Part shown: piece by piece, positions 37,831 to 52,800 of the stretch
Position numbering within the stretch: position 1 is the first letter of the stretch
Layout: the number at the start of each line of letters is the position of its first letter
Source: Hydractinia symbiolongicarpus
Lineage: Eukaryota > Cnidaria > Hydrozoa > Anthoathecata > Hydractiniidae
Direction of reading: 5' to 3'
Length of the DNA stretch: 64,000 bases
NCBI RefSeq assembly: GCF_029227915.1
Contig: NC_079881.1
Span: 29,675,501 to 29,739,500, forward strand
Made by a program: the position numbers and the translations under genes
The notes under the pieces: generated by a model
The model's input: only the letters and a program-made list of their open reading frames with translations
Databases searched by the model: none
What the model was told of the DNA's origin: nothing

Positions 37831-40800
37831 TACAAAAACTACATTTCATTGTCTTTCTAACAGTGTCAGTCCGTTTGAGTTACAACGGTTGTGTCACATA
37901 TTCGTACCAACATGTATTTAGCGATATTTTCCGGTACTACTAGGTTGTATGGCTTTTAGCAGTGAAACGATTGGCTGTGGGACTTAATTGAACAAACTTT
38001 GGACTATAACCAAATAAATTTGATAAATGAGAAAATTGGACTCCAAGAAATAACATTCTTCTCAATTTGACATGATTTCCGAAACTCAGCGATTACACTG
38101 GGCGCTGTGGTAGCGCTTCAATTAAAAATTAAGATAAAAAAGTCATTCTTTACTGTGGGACCAATCCTAGCCGTTATCGCGCGCTGAAGAAATAGCGACA
38201 GTTTCAAAAACTAAATTTCATTGACTTTCTAAGAATATCAATCCGTTTGAGTTACAACGTTTGAGTCACATATTCGTACCAACATGTATTTCGTGATGTT
38301 TTTCCGGTACTACTAGGTTGTAAGACTTTTAACAGTGAAACGATTGACTGTGGGACTTAATTGACTGACTATGGACTGTGACCTTAAAAATGTTATAAGT
38401 GAGACAAGCGAACTCCAAGAAATAACATTCTTTTTAATTTGACATGATTTCCGGAACTCAGCGATTACACTGGGCGCTGTGGTAGCGCTTTATTTAGGAA
38501 TTTAGATAAATAAGTCATTCTTAACTGTGGGACCAATCCTAGCCGTTATCCCGCGCTGAAGAAATAGCGACAGTTTCAAAACATTCATTTCATTGTTTTT
38601 CTAAGAATATTAATCCGTTTGAGTTACAACGGTTGAGTCACATATTCGTACCAACATGTATTTCGTGATACTTTTCCGGTACTACTAGGTTGTATGGCTT
38701 TTACCAGTGAAACGATTGACTGTGGGACTTAATTGAACTGATTATGGACTGTGACCTTAAAAATGTTATAAGTGAGACAAGCGGACTCCAAGAAATAACA
38801 TTCTTTTTAATTTGACATGATTGCTGGAACTCAGCGATTACACTGGGCGCTGTGGTAGCGCTTCATTTAAGAATTTAGATAAATAAGTCATTCTTTACTG
38901 TGGGACCAATCCTAGCCGTTATCGCGCGCTGAAGAAATAGCGACAGTTTCAAAAACTAAATTTCATTGACTTTCTAAGAATATCAATCCGTTTGAGTTAC
39001 AACGGTTGAGTCACATATTCGTACCAACATGTAATTCGTGATATTTTTTCCGGTACTACTAGGTTGTAAGGATTTTAACAGTGAAACGATTGACTGTGGG
39101 ACTTAATTGAACTGATTATGGACTGTGACCTTATAAATGTTAAAGTGAGACAATTGGACTCCAAGAAATAACATTCTTCCTAATTTGACATGATTGCCGA
39201 AACTCAGCGATTACGCTGGGCGCTGTGGCAGCGCTTCAATTAAAAATTAAGATAAAAAAGTTATTCTTTACTGTGGGACAAATCTTAGCCGTTATCGCGC
39301 GCTGAAGAAATAGCGACAGTTTCAAAAACTAAATTTCATTGACTTTCTAAGAATATCAATCCGTTTGAGTTACAACGTTTGAGTCACATATTCGTACCAA
39401 CATGTATTTCGTGATGTTTTTCCGGTACTACTAGGTTGTAAGGCTTTTAACAGTGAAACGATTGACTGTGGGACTTAATTGACTGACTATGGACTGTGAC
39501 CTTAAAAATGTTATAAGTGAGACAAGCGGACTCCAAGAAATAACATTCTTTTTAATTTGACATGATTGCTGGAACTCAGCGATTACACTGGGCGCTGTGG
39601 TAGCGCTTCATTTAAGAATTTAGATAAATAAGTCATTCTTTACTGTGGGACCAATCCTAGCCGTTATCGCGCGCTGAAGAAATAGCGACAGTTTCAAAAA
39701 CTAAATTTCATTGACTTTCTAAGAATATCAATCCGTTTGAGTTACAACGGTTGAGTCACATATTCGTACCAACATGTAATTCGTGATATTTTTTCCGGTA
39801 CTACTAGGTTGTAAGGATTTTAACAGTGAAACGATTGACTGTGGGACTTAATTGAACTGATTATGGACTGTGACCTTATAAATGTTAAAGTGAGACAATT
39901 GGAATCCAAGAAATAACATTCTTCCTAATTTGACATGATTGCCGAAACTTAGCGATTACACTGGGCGCTGTGGTAGTGCTTCAATTAAAAATTAAGATAA
40001 AAAAGTCATTCTTTACTGTGGGACCAATCTTAGCCGTTATCGCGCGCTGAAGAATTAGCGACAGTTTCAAAAACTACATTTTATTGTCTTTCTAACAGTG
40101 TCAGTCCGTTTGAGTTACAACGGTTGGGTCACATATTCGTACTAACATGTATTTAGCGATATGTTTTTTGATATTACTAGGTTGCATCGCTTTTAACAAT
40201 GAAATGATTGACTGTGGCACTTAATTAAACTAACTTTGGACTGTGACCTGATAAATGTGATAAATGAGACAATTGGACTCCAAGAAATAACATTCTTTCT
40301 AATTTGACGGGATTTCCGGCACTCAGCGATTACACTGGGCGCTGTGGTAGCGCTTTATTTCAAAATTTAGATAAATAAGTCATTCTTTACTGTGGGACCA
40401 ATCCTAGCCGCTAGTGCGCGCTGAAGAAATATCGACAGTTTTAAAAACTAAATTTCATTGACTTTCTAACGGTGTCAGTCCGTTTGAGTTACAACGCTTG
40501 GGTCACACATTCGTACCAACATGTATTTAGCGATATTTTTTTTGATATTACTAAGTTGCATCGCTTTTAACAATGAAACGAATGACTGTGGGACTTAATT
40601 TAACTAATTATGTACTGTGACCTTATAAATGTTAAAGTGAGACAATTGGACTCCAAGATATAACATTCTTCCTAATTTGACATGATTGCCGAAACACAGC
40701 AATTACACTGGGCCCTGTGGTAGCGCTTCAATTAAAAATTAAGATAAAAAAGTCATTTTTTACTGTGGGACCAATCTTAGCCGTTACAGCGCGCTGAAGA

Positions 40801-43800
40801 AATATCGACAGTTTCAAAAACAAAATTCATCGACTTTCTAACGGTGTCAGTCTGTTTGAGTTACAACGATTGGGTCACATATTCGTACCAAAATGTATTT
40901 AGCGATATTTTTTTGATATTACTAGGTTGCATCGCTCTTAACAATGAAACGATTGACTGTGGGACTTAATTGAAAAAACTTTGTACTGTGACCTAATAAA
41001 TGTGATAAATGAGAAAATTGGACTCCAAGAAATAACATTCTTCTCAATTTGACATGATTGCCGGAACTCAGCGATTACACAGGGCGCTGTGGTAGCGCTT
41101 TATTTAAGAATTTAGATAAATAAGTCATTCTTTACTGTGGGACCAATCCTATCCGTTATCGCGCACTGAAGAAATAGCGACAGTTTCAAAAACTACATTT
41201 TATTGTCTTTCTAACAGTGTCAGTCCGTTTGAGTTACAACGGTTGGGTCACATATTCGTACTAACATGTATTTAGCGATATTTTTTTTGATATTACTAGG
41301 TTGCATCGCTTTTAACAATGAAACGATTGACTGTGGGACTTAATTGAACAAACTTTGGACTGTGACCTGATAAATGTGATAAATGAGAAAATTGGACTCC
41401 AAGAAATAACATTCTTCTTAATTTGACGGGATTGCCGGAACTTAGCGATTACACGGGGCGCTGTGGTAGCGCGTCATTTAAAAATTTAGATAAATAAGTC
41501 ATTCTTTATTGTGGGACCAATCCTAGCCGTTATCGCGCGCTGAAGAATTATTGACTGTTTCAAAAACTACATTTCATTGACATTCTAACGGTGACAGTCC
41601 GTTTGAGTTACAACGGTTGGGTCACCTATTCGTACCAACATGTGTTTAGCGATATTTTTCTGATATTACTAGGTTGCATCGCTTTTAAAAATGAAATGAT
41701 TGACTGTGGGACTTAATTGAACTAACTTTGGACTGTGACCTGATAAATGCGATAAATGAGACAATTGGACTCCAAGAAATAACATTCTTTTTAATTTGAC
41801 GGGATTTCCGGAACTCAGCGATTACACTGGGCGCTGTGGTACCGCTTTATTTAAAAATTTAGATAATTAAGTCATTCTTTACTGTGGGACCAATCCTAGC
41901 CGTTATTGCGCGCTGAAGAAATATCGACAGTTTCAAAAACTAAATTTTATTGACTTTCTAACGGTGTCGGTCCGTTTGAGTTACAACGGTTGGGTCACAT
42001 ATTCGTACCAACATTATTTAGCGATGTTTTTTTGATATTACTAGGTTGCATCGCTCTTAACAATGAAACGATTGACTGTGGGACTTAATTGAACGAACTT
42101 TGGACTGTGACCTAATAAATGTGATAAATGAGAAAATTGGACTCCAAGAAATAACTTTCTTCTCAATTTGTCATGATTGCCGGAACTCAGCGATTACACT
42201 GGGCGCTGTGGTAGCGCTTTATTTAAAAATTAAGATAAAAAAGTCATTCTTTACTGTGGGACCAATCTTAGCCGTTATCGCGCGCTGTAGAATTAGCGAC
42301 AGTTTCAAAAACTACATTTCATTTGCTTTCTAACAGTATCAATCCGTTTGAGTTGCAAACGGTTGAGTCACATATTCGTACCAACATGTTTTCGTGCTAT
42401 TTTCCGGTATTACTAGGTTGTATGGCTTTTACCAGTGAAACGATTGACTGTGGGACTTAATTGAACTGACTATGGACTGTGACTTTAAAAATGTTATAAG
42501 TGAGACAAGAGGACTCTAAGAAATAACATTCTTTTTAATTTGACATGATTGCCGAAACTTAGCGATTACACTGGGCGCTGTGGTAGCGCTTCAATTAAAA
42601 ATTAAGATAAAAAAGTCATTCTTTACTGTGGGACCAATCTTAGCCGTTATCGCGCGCTGAAGAATTAGCGACAGTTTCAAAAACTACATTTCATTGGCTT
42701 TCTAACAGTATCAATCCGTTTGAGTTGCAACGGTTGAGTCACATATTTGTACCAACATGTATTCGTGCTATTTTCCGGTATTACTAGGTTGTATGGCTTT
42801 TACCAGTGAAACGATTGACTGTGGGACTTAATTGAACTGATTACGGACTGTGACCTTAAAAATGTTTTAAGTGAGACAAGCGGATTCCAAGAAATATCAT
42901 TCTTTTTAATTTGACATGATTTCCGGAACTCAGCGATTACACTGGGCGCTGTGGTAGCGCTTCATTTAAGAATTTAGATAAGTAAGTCATTCTTAACTGT
43001 GGGACCAATCCTAGCCGTTATCGCGCGCTGAAGAAATAGCGACAGTTTCAAAAACTAAATTTCATTGACTTTCTAAGAATATCAATCCGTTTGAGTTACA
43101 ACGGTTGGGTCACACATTCGTACCAACATGTATTTAGCGATATTTTTTTTGATATTACTAAGTTGCATCACTTTTAACAATGAAACAAATGACTGTGGGA
43201 CTTAATTGAACTGATTATGTACTGTGACCTTATAAATGTTAAAGTGAGACAATTGGACTCCAAGATATAACATTCTTCCTAATTTGACATGATTGCCGAA
43301 ACTCAGCGATTACACTGGGCCCTGTGGTAGCGCTTCAATATAAAATTAAGATAAAAAAGTCATTCCTTACTGTGGGACCAATCTTAGCCGTTACCGCGCG
43401 CTGAAGAAATATTGACAGTTTCAAACACAAAATTTCATTGACTTTCTAACGGTGTCAGTCCGTTTGAGTTACAACGATTCGGTCACATATTCGTACCAAA
43501 ATGTATTTAGCGATATTTTTTTGATATTACTAGGTTGCATCGCTCTTAACAATGAAACGATTGACTGTGGGACTTAATTGAACAAACTTTGGACTGTGAC
43601 CTAATAAATGTGATAAATGAGAAAATTGGACTCCAAGAAATAACATTCTTCTCAATTTGACATGATTGCCGGAACTCAGCGATTACACAGGGCGCTGTGG
43701 TAGCGCTTTATTTAAGAATTTAGTTAAATAAGTCATTCTTTACTGTGGGACCAATCCTATCCGTTATCGCGCACTGAAGAAATAGCGACAGTTTCAAAAA

Positions 43801-46800
43801 CTACATTTTATTGTCTTTCTAACAGTGTCAGTCCGTTTGAGTTACAACGGTTGGGTCACATATTCGTACTAACATGTATTTAGCGATATTTTTTTGATAT
43901 TACTAGGTTGCATCGCTCTTAACAATGAAACGATTGACTGTGGGACTTAATTGAACAAACTTTGGACTGTGACCTGATAAATGTGAAAAACGAGAAAATT
44001 GGACTCCAAGAAATAACATTCTTCTTAATTTGACGGGATTGCCGGAACTTAGCGATTACACGGGGCGCTGTGGTAGCGCGTCATTTAAAAATTTAGATAA
44101 ATAAGTCATTCTTTATTGTGGGACCAATCCTAGCCGTTATCGCGCACTGAAGAAATATCGACAGTTTCAAAAACTAAATTTTATTGACTTTCTAACGGTG
44201 TCAGTCCGTTTGAGTTACAACGGTTGGGTCACACATTCGTACCAACATGTATTTAGCGATATTTTTTTTGATATTACTAAGTTGCATCGCTTTTAACAAT
44301 GAAACGAATGACTGTGGGACTTAATGTAACTAATTATGGAATGTGACCTTATAAATTTTATAGTGAGACAATTGGTCTCCAAGAAATAACATTCTTCCTA
44401 ATTTGACATGATTGCCGAAACTCAGCGATTACACTGGGCCCTGTGGTAGCGCTTCAATTAAAAATTAAGATAAAAAAGTCATTCTTTACTGTGGGACCAA
44501 TCTTAGCCGTTATCGCGCGCTGAAGAAATAGCGACAGTTTCAAAATCTACATTTCATTGACTTTTTAACGGTGTCAATCCTTTTGAGCTACAACGGTTGG
44601 GTCACCTATTCGTACCATCATGTGTTTAGCGATATTTTTCTGATACTACTAGGTTGCAACGCTTTTAACAATGAAACGATGGACTGTGGGACTTTATTGA
44701 ACTACCTTTGGACTGTGACCTGATAAATGTGATAAATGAGACAATTGGACTCCCAGAAATAACATTCTTCTTAATTTGACGGGATTGCCGGAGCTCAGCG
44801 TTTAAACGGGGCGCTGTGGTAGCGCTTCATTTAAAAATTTAGATAAATAAGTCATTCTTTACTGTTGGACCAATCCTAGCCGTTATCGCGCACTGAAGAA
44901 TTATCGACAGTTTCAAAAACTACATTTCATTGACTTTCTAACGGTGTCAGTCCGTTTGAGTTACAACGGTTGGGTCACCTATTCGTACCAACATGTGTTT
45001 AGCGATATTTTTCTGATATTACTAGGTTGCATTGCTTTTAACAATGAAATGATTGACTGTGGGATTTAATTGAACTAACTTTGGACTGTGACCTGATAAA
45101 TGTGATAAATGAGACAATTGGACTCCAAGAAATAACATTCTTTCTAATTTGACGGGATTTCCGGAACTCAGCGATTACACTGGGCGCTGTGGTAGCGCTT
45201 TATTTCAAAATTTAGATAAATAAGTCATTCTTTACTGTGGGACCAATCCTAGCCGCTAGTGCGCGCTGAAGAAATATCGACAGTTTCAAAAACTAAATTT
45301 CATTGACTTTCTAACGGTGTCAGTCCGTTTGAGTTACAACGCTTGGGTCACACATTCGTACCAACATGTATTTAGCGATATTTTTTTTGATATTACTAAG
45401 TTGCACCGCTTTTAACAATGAAACGAATGACTGTGGGACTTAATTGAACTGATTATGTACTGTGACCTTATAAATGTTAAAGTGAGACAATTGGACTCCA
45501 AGATATAACATTCTTCCTAATTTGACATGATTGCCGAAACTCAGCGATTACACTGGGCCCTGTGGTAGCGCTTCAATATAAAATTAAGATAAAAAAGTCA
45601 TTCTTTACTGTGGGACCAATCTTAGCCGTTACCGCGCGCTGAAGAAATATCGACAGTTTCAAAAACAAAATTTCATTGACTTTCTAACGGTGTCAGTCCG
45701 TTTGAGTTACAACGATTGGGTCACATATTCGTACCAAAATGTATTTAGCGATATTTTTTTGATATTACTAGGTTGCATCGCTCTTAACAATGAAACGATT
45801 GACTGTGGGACTTAATTGAACAAACTTTGGACTGTGACCTAATAAATGTGATAAATGAGAAAATTGGACTCCAAGAAATAACATTCTTCTCAATTTGACA
45901 TGATTTCCGGAACTCAGCGATTACACAGGGCGCTGTGGTAGCGCTTTATTTAAGAATTTAGTTAAATAAGTCATTCTTTACTGTGGGACCAATCCTATCC
46001 GTTATCGCGCACTGAAGAAATAGCGACAGTTTCAAAAACTACATTTTATTGTCTTTCTAACAGTGTCAGTCCGTTTGAGTTACAACGGTTGGGTCACATA
46101 TTCGTACCAACATGTATTTAGCGATATTTTTTTTGATATTACTAAGTTGCATCGCTTTTAACAATGAAACGAATGACTGTGTGACTTAATGTAACTAATT
46201 ATGGACTGTGACCTGATAAATGTGATAAATGAGAAAATTGGACTCCAAGAAATAACATTCTTCTTAATTTGACAGGATTGCCGGAACTTAGCGATTACAC
46301 GGGGCGCTGTGGTAGCACGTCATTTAAAAATTTAGATAAATAAGTCATTCTTTTTTGTGGGACCAATCCTAGCCGTTATTGCGTGCTGAAGAAATATCGA
46401 CAGTTTCAAAAACTAAATTTTATTGACTTTCTAACGATGTCAGTCCGTTTGAGTTACAACGGTTGGGTCACACATTCGTACCAACATGTATTTAGCGATA
46501 TTTTTTTGATATTACTAGGTTGCATCGCTCTTAACAATGAAACGATTGACTGTGGGACTTAATTGAACGAACTTTGGACTGTGACCTAATAAATGTGATA
46601 AATGAGAAAATTGGACTCCAAGAAATAACATTCTTCTCAATTTGACATGATTGCCGGAACTCAGCGATTACACTGGCGCTGTGGTAGCGCTTCATTTAAG
46701 AATTTAGATAAATTAGTCATTCTTTACTGTGGGACCAAGCCTATCCGTTATCGCGCGCTGAAGAAAGAGCGACAGTTTCAAAAACTACATTTTATTGTCT

Positions 46801-49800
46801 TTCTAACAGTGTCAGTCTGTTTGAGTTACAACGGTTGTGTCACATATTCGTACCAACATGTATTTAGCGATATTTTTTTGATATTACTAGGTTGCATCGC
46901 TCTTAACAATGAAACGATTGACTGTGGGACTTAATTGAACAAACTTTGGACTGTGACCTAATAAATATGATAAATGAGAAAATTGGACTCCAAGAATTAA
47001 CATTCTTCTCAATTTGACATGATTGCCGGAACTCAGCGATTACACAGGGCGCTGTGGTAGCGCTTTATTTAAGAATTTAGATAAATAAGTCATTCTTTAC
47101 TGTGGGACCAATCCTATCCGTTATCGCGCACTGAAGAAATAGCGACAGTTTCAAAAACTACATTTTATTGTCTTTCTAACAGTGTCAGTCCGTTTGAGTT
47201 ACAACGGTTGGGTCACATATTCGTACTAACATGTATTTAGCGATATTTTTTTTGATATTACTAGGTTGCATCGCTTTTAACAATGAAACGATTGACTGTG
47301 GGACTTAATTGAACAAACTTTGGACTGTGACCTGATAAATCTGATAAATGAGAAAATTGGACTCCAAGAAATAACATTCTTCTTAATTTGACGGGATTGC
47401 CGGAACTTAGCGATTACACGGGGCGCTGTGGTAGCGCGTCATTTAAAAATTTAGATAAATAAGTCATTCTTTACTGTGGGACCAATCCTAGCCGTTATCG
47501 CGCGCTGAAGAATTATCGACTGTTTCAAAAACTACATTTTATTGACATTCTAACGGTGACAGTCCGTTTGAGTTACAACGGTTGGGTCACCTATTCGTAC
47601 CAACATGTGTTTAGCGATATTTTTCTGATATTACTAGGTTGCATCGCTTTTAAAAATGAAATGATTGACTGTGGGACTTAATTGAACTAACTTTGGACTG
47701 TGACCTGATAAATGCAATAAATGAGACAATTGGACTCCAAGAAATAACATTTTTCCTAATTTGACATGATTGCCGAAACTCAGCGTTTACACTGGGCCCT
47801 GTGGTAGCGCTTCAAATAAAAAATTAAGATAAAAAAGTCATTCTTTACTGTGGGACCAATCTTAGCCGTTATCGCGCGCTGAAGAAATATCGACAGTTTC
47901 AAAAACAAAATTTCATTGACTTTCTAATGGTGTCAGTCCGTTTGAGTTACAACGATTGGGTCACATATTCGTACCAACATGTATTTAGCGATGTTTTTTT
48001 GATATTACTAGGTTGCATCGCTCTTAACAATGAAACGATTGACTGTGGGACTTAATTGAACAAACTTTGGACTGTGACCTAATAAATGTGATAAATGAGA
48101 AAATTGGACTCCAAGAAATAACATTCTTCTCAATTTTGCCATGATTGCCGGAACTCAGCGATTACACCGGGCGCTGTGGTAGCGCTTCATTTAAGAATTT
48201 AGATAAATAAGTCATTCTTTACTGTGGGACCAATCCTAGCCGTTATCGCGCGCTGAAGAAATAGCGACAGTTTCAAAAACTAAATTTCATTGACTTTCCA
48301 AGAATATCAATCCGTTTGAGTTACAACGGTTGAGTCACATATTCGTACCAACATGTATTTCGTCATATTTTTTCCGGTACTACTAGGTTGTAAGGATTTT
48401 AACAGTGAAACGATTGACTGTGGGACTTAATTGAACTGATTATGGACTGTGACCTTATAAATGTTAAAGTGAGGCAATTGGAATCCAAGAAATAACATTC
48501 TTCCTAATTTGACATGATTGCCGAAACTTAGCGATTACACTGGGCGCTGTGGTAGCGCTTCAATTAAAAATTAAGATAAAAAAGTCATTCTTTACTGTGG
48601 GACCAATCTTAGCCGTTATCGCGCGCTGAAGAATTAGCGACAGTTTCAAAAACTACATTTCATTTGCTTTCTAACAGTATCAATCCGTTTGAGTTGCAAC
48701 GGTTGAGTCACATATTCGTACCAACATGTATTCGTGCTATTTTCCGGTATTACTAGGTTGTATGGCTTTTACCAGTGAAACGATTGACTGTGGGACTTAA
48801 TTGAACTGACTACGGACTGTGACCTTAAAAATGTTTTAAGTGAGACAAGCGGATTCCAAGAAATATCATTCTTTTTAATTTGACATGATTTCCGGAACTC
48901 AGCGATTACACTGGGCGCTGTGGTAGCGCTTCATTTAAGAATTTAGATAAGTAAGTCATTCTTAACTGTGGGACCAATCCTAGCCGTTATCCCGCGCTGA
49001 AGAAATAGCGACAGTTTCAAAAACTATATTCAATTGACTTTCTAAGAATATCAATCCGTTTGAGTTACAACGGTTGAGTTGCATATTCGTACCAACATGT
49101 ATTTCGTGATATTTTTCCGGTACTACTAGGTTGTATGGCTTTTAACAGTGAAACGATTGACTGTGGGACTTAATTGAACTGATTATGGACTGTGACCTTA
49201 TAAATGTTAAAGTGAGACAATTGGACTCCAAGAAATAACATTCTTCCTAATTTGACATGATTGCCGAAACTCAGCGATTACACTGGGCCCTGTGGTAGCG
49301 CTTCAATTAAAAATTAAGATAAAAAAGTCATTCTTTACTGTGGGACCAATCTTAGCCGTTATCGCGCGCTGAAGAAATATCGACAGTTTCAAAAACAAAA
49401 TTTCATTGACTTTCTAATGGTGTCAGTCCGTTTGAGTTACAACGATTGGGTCACATATTCGTACCAACATGTATTTAGCGATATTTTTTTTGATATTACT
49501 AAGTTGCATCGCTTTTAACAATGAAACGAATGACTGTGGGACTTAATGTAACTAATTATGGACTGTGACCTAATAAATTTGATAAATGAGAAAATTGGAC
49601 TCCAAGAAATAACATTCTTCTCAATTTGCCATGATTGCCGGAACTCAGCGATTACACCGGGCGCTGTGGTAGCGCTTCATTTAAGAATTTAGATAAATAA
49701 GTCATTCTTTACTGTGGGACCAATCCTAGCCGTTATTGCGCGCTGAAGAAATAGCGACAGTTTCAAAAACTAAATTTCATTGACTTTCCAAGAATATCAA

Positions 49801-52800
49801 TCCGTTTGAGTTACAACGGTTGAGTCACATATTCGTACCAACATGTATTTCGTCATATTTTTTCCGGTACTACTAGGTTGTAAGGATTTTAACAGTGAAA
49901 CGATTGACTGTGGGACTTAATTGAACTGATTATGGACTGTGACCTTATAAATGTTAAAGTGAGACAATTGGAATCCAAGAAATAACATTCTTCCTAATTT
50001 GACATGATTGCCGAAACTTAGCGATTACACTGGGCGCTGTGGTAGCGCTTCAATTAAAAATTAAGATAAAAAAGTCATTCTTTACTGTGGGACCAATCTT
50101 AGCCGTTATCGCGCGCTGAAGAATTAGCGACAGTTTCAAAAACTACATTTCATTTGCTTTCTAACAGTATCAATCCGTTTGAGTTGCAACGGTTGAGTCA
50201 CATATTCGTACCAACATGTATTCGTGCTATTTTCCGGTATTACTAGGTTGTATGGCTTTTACCAGTGAAACGATTGACTGTGGGACTTAATTGAACTGAC
50301 TACGGACTGTGACCTTAAAAATGTTTTAAGTGAGACAAGCGGATTCCAAGAAATATCATTCTTTTTAATTTGACATGATTTCCGGAACTCAGCGATTACA
50401 CTGGGCGCTGTGGTAGCGCTTCATTTAAGAATTTAGATAAGTAAGTCATTCTTAACTGTGGGACCAATCCTAGCCGTTATCCCGCGCTGAAGAAATAGCG
50501 ACAGTTTCAAAAACTACATTCAATTGACTTTCTAAGAATATCAATCCGTTTGAGTTACAACGGTTGAGTCGCATATTCGTACCAACATGTATTTCGTGAT
50601 ATTTTTCCGGTACTACTAGGTTGTATGGCTTTTAACAGTGAAACGATTGACTGTGGGACTTAATTGAACTGATTATGGACTGTGACCTTATAAATGTTAA
50701 AGTGAGACAATTGGACTCCAAGAAATAACATTCTTCCTAATTTGACATGATTGCCGAAACTCAGCGATTCCACTGGGCCCTGTGGTAGCGCTTCAATTAA
50801 AAATTAAGATAAAAAAGTCATTCTTTACTGTGGGACCAATCTTAGCCGTTATCGCGCGCTGAAGAAATATCGACAGTTTCAAAAACAAAATTTCATTGAA
50901 TTTCTAATGGTGTCAGTCCGTTTGAGTTACAACGATTGGGTCACATATTCGTACCAACATGTATTTAGCGATATTTTTTTTGATATTACTAAGTTGCATC
51001 GCTTTTAACAATGAAACGAATGACTGTGGGACTTAATGTAACTAATTATGGACTGTGACCTAATAAATGTGATAAATGAGAAAATTGGACTCCAAGAAAT
51101 AACATTCTTCTCAGTTTGCCATGATTGCCGGAACTCAGCGATTACACTGGGCGCTGTGGTAGCGCTTCATTTAAGAATTTAGATAAATAAGTCATTCTTT
51201 ACTGTGGGACCAATCCTAGCCGTTATCGCGTGCTGAAGAAATAGCGACAGTTTCAAAAACTAAATTTCATTGACTTTCTAAGAATATCAATCCGTTTGAG
51301 TTACAACGGTTGAGTCACATATTCGTACCAACATGTATTTCGTCATATTTTTTCCGGTACTACTAGGTTGTAAGGATTTTAACAGTGAAACGATTGACTG
51401 TGGAACTTAATTGAACGAACTTTGGACTGTGACCTAATAAATGTGATAAATGAGAAAATTGGACTCCAAGAAATAACATTCTTCTCAGTTTGCCATGATT
51501 GCCGGAACTCAGCGATTACACTGGGCGCTGTGGTAGCGCTTCATTTAAGAATTTAGATAAATAAGTCATTCTTTACTGTGGGACCAATCCTAGCCGTTAT
51601 CGCGTGCTGAAGAAATAGCGACAGTTTCAAAAACTAAATTTCATTGACTTTCTAAGAATATCAATCCGTTTGAGTTACAACGGTTGAGTCGCATATTCGT
51701 ACCAACATGTATTTCGTCATATTTTTTCCGTTACTACTAGGTTGTAAGGATTTTAACAGTGAAACGATTGACTGTGGGACTTAATTGAACTGATTATGGA
51801 CTGTGACCTTATAAATGTTAAAGTGAGACAATTGGAATCCAAGAAATAACATTCTTCCTAATTTGACATGATTGCCGAAACTTAGCGATTACACTGGGCG
51901 CTGTGGTAGCGCTTCAATTAAAAATTAAGATAAAAAAGTCATTCTTTACTGTGGGACCAATCTTAGCCGTTATCGCGCGCTGAAGAATTAGCGACAGTTT
52001 CAAAAACTACATTTCATTTGCTTTCTAACAGTATCAATCCGTTTGAGTTGCAACGGTTGAGTCACATATTCGTACCAACATGTATTCGTGCTATTTTCCG
52101 GTATTACTAGGTTGTATGGCTTTTACCAGTGAAACGACTGACTGTGGGACTTAATTGAACTGACTACGGACTGCGACCTTAAAAATGTTTTAAGTGAGAC
52201 AAGCGGATTCCAAGAAATATCATTCTTTTTAATTTGACATGATTTCCGGAACTCAGCGATTACACTGGGCGCTGTGGTAGCGCTTCATTTAAGAATTTAG
52301 ATAAGTAAGTCATTCTTAACAGTGGGACCAATCCTAGCCGTTATCCCGCGCTGAAGAAATAGCGACAGTTTCAAAAACTACATTCAATTAACTTTCTAAG
52401 AATATCAATCCGTTTGAGTTACAACGGTTGAGTCGCATATTCGTACCAACATGTATTTCGTGATATTTTTCCGGTACTACTAGGTTGTATGGCTTTTAAC
52501 AGTGAAACGATTGACTGTGGGACTTAATTGAACTGATTATGGACTGTGACCTTATAAATGTTAAAGTGAGACAATTGGACTCCAAGAAATAACATTCTTC
52601 CTAATTTGACATGATTGCCGAAACTCAGCGATTACGCTGGGCGCTGTGGCAGCGCTTCAACTAAAAATTAAGATAAAAAAGTCATTCTTTACTGTGGGAC
52701 CAATCTTAGCCGTTATCGCGCGCTGAAGAATTAGCGACAGTTTCAAAATCTACATTTCATTGACTTTTTAAGGGTGTCAGTCCTTTTGAGCTACAACGGT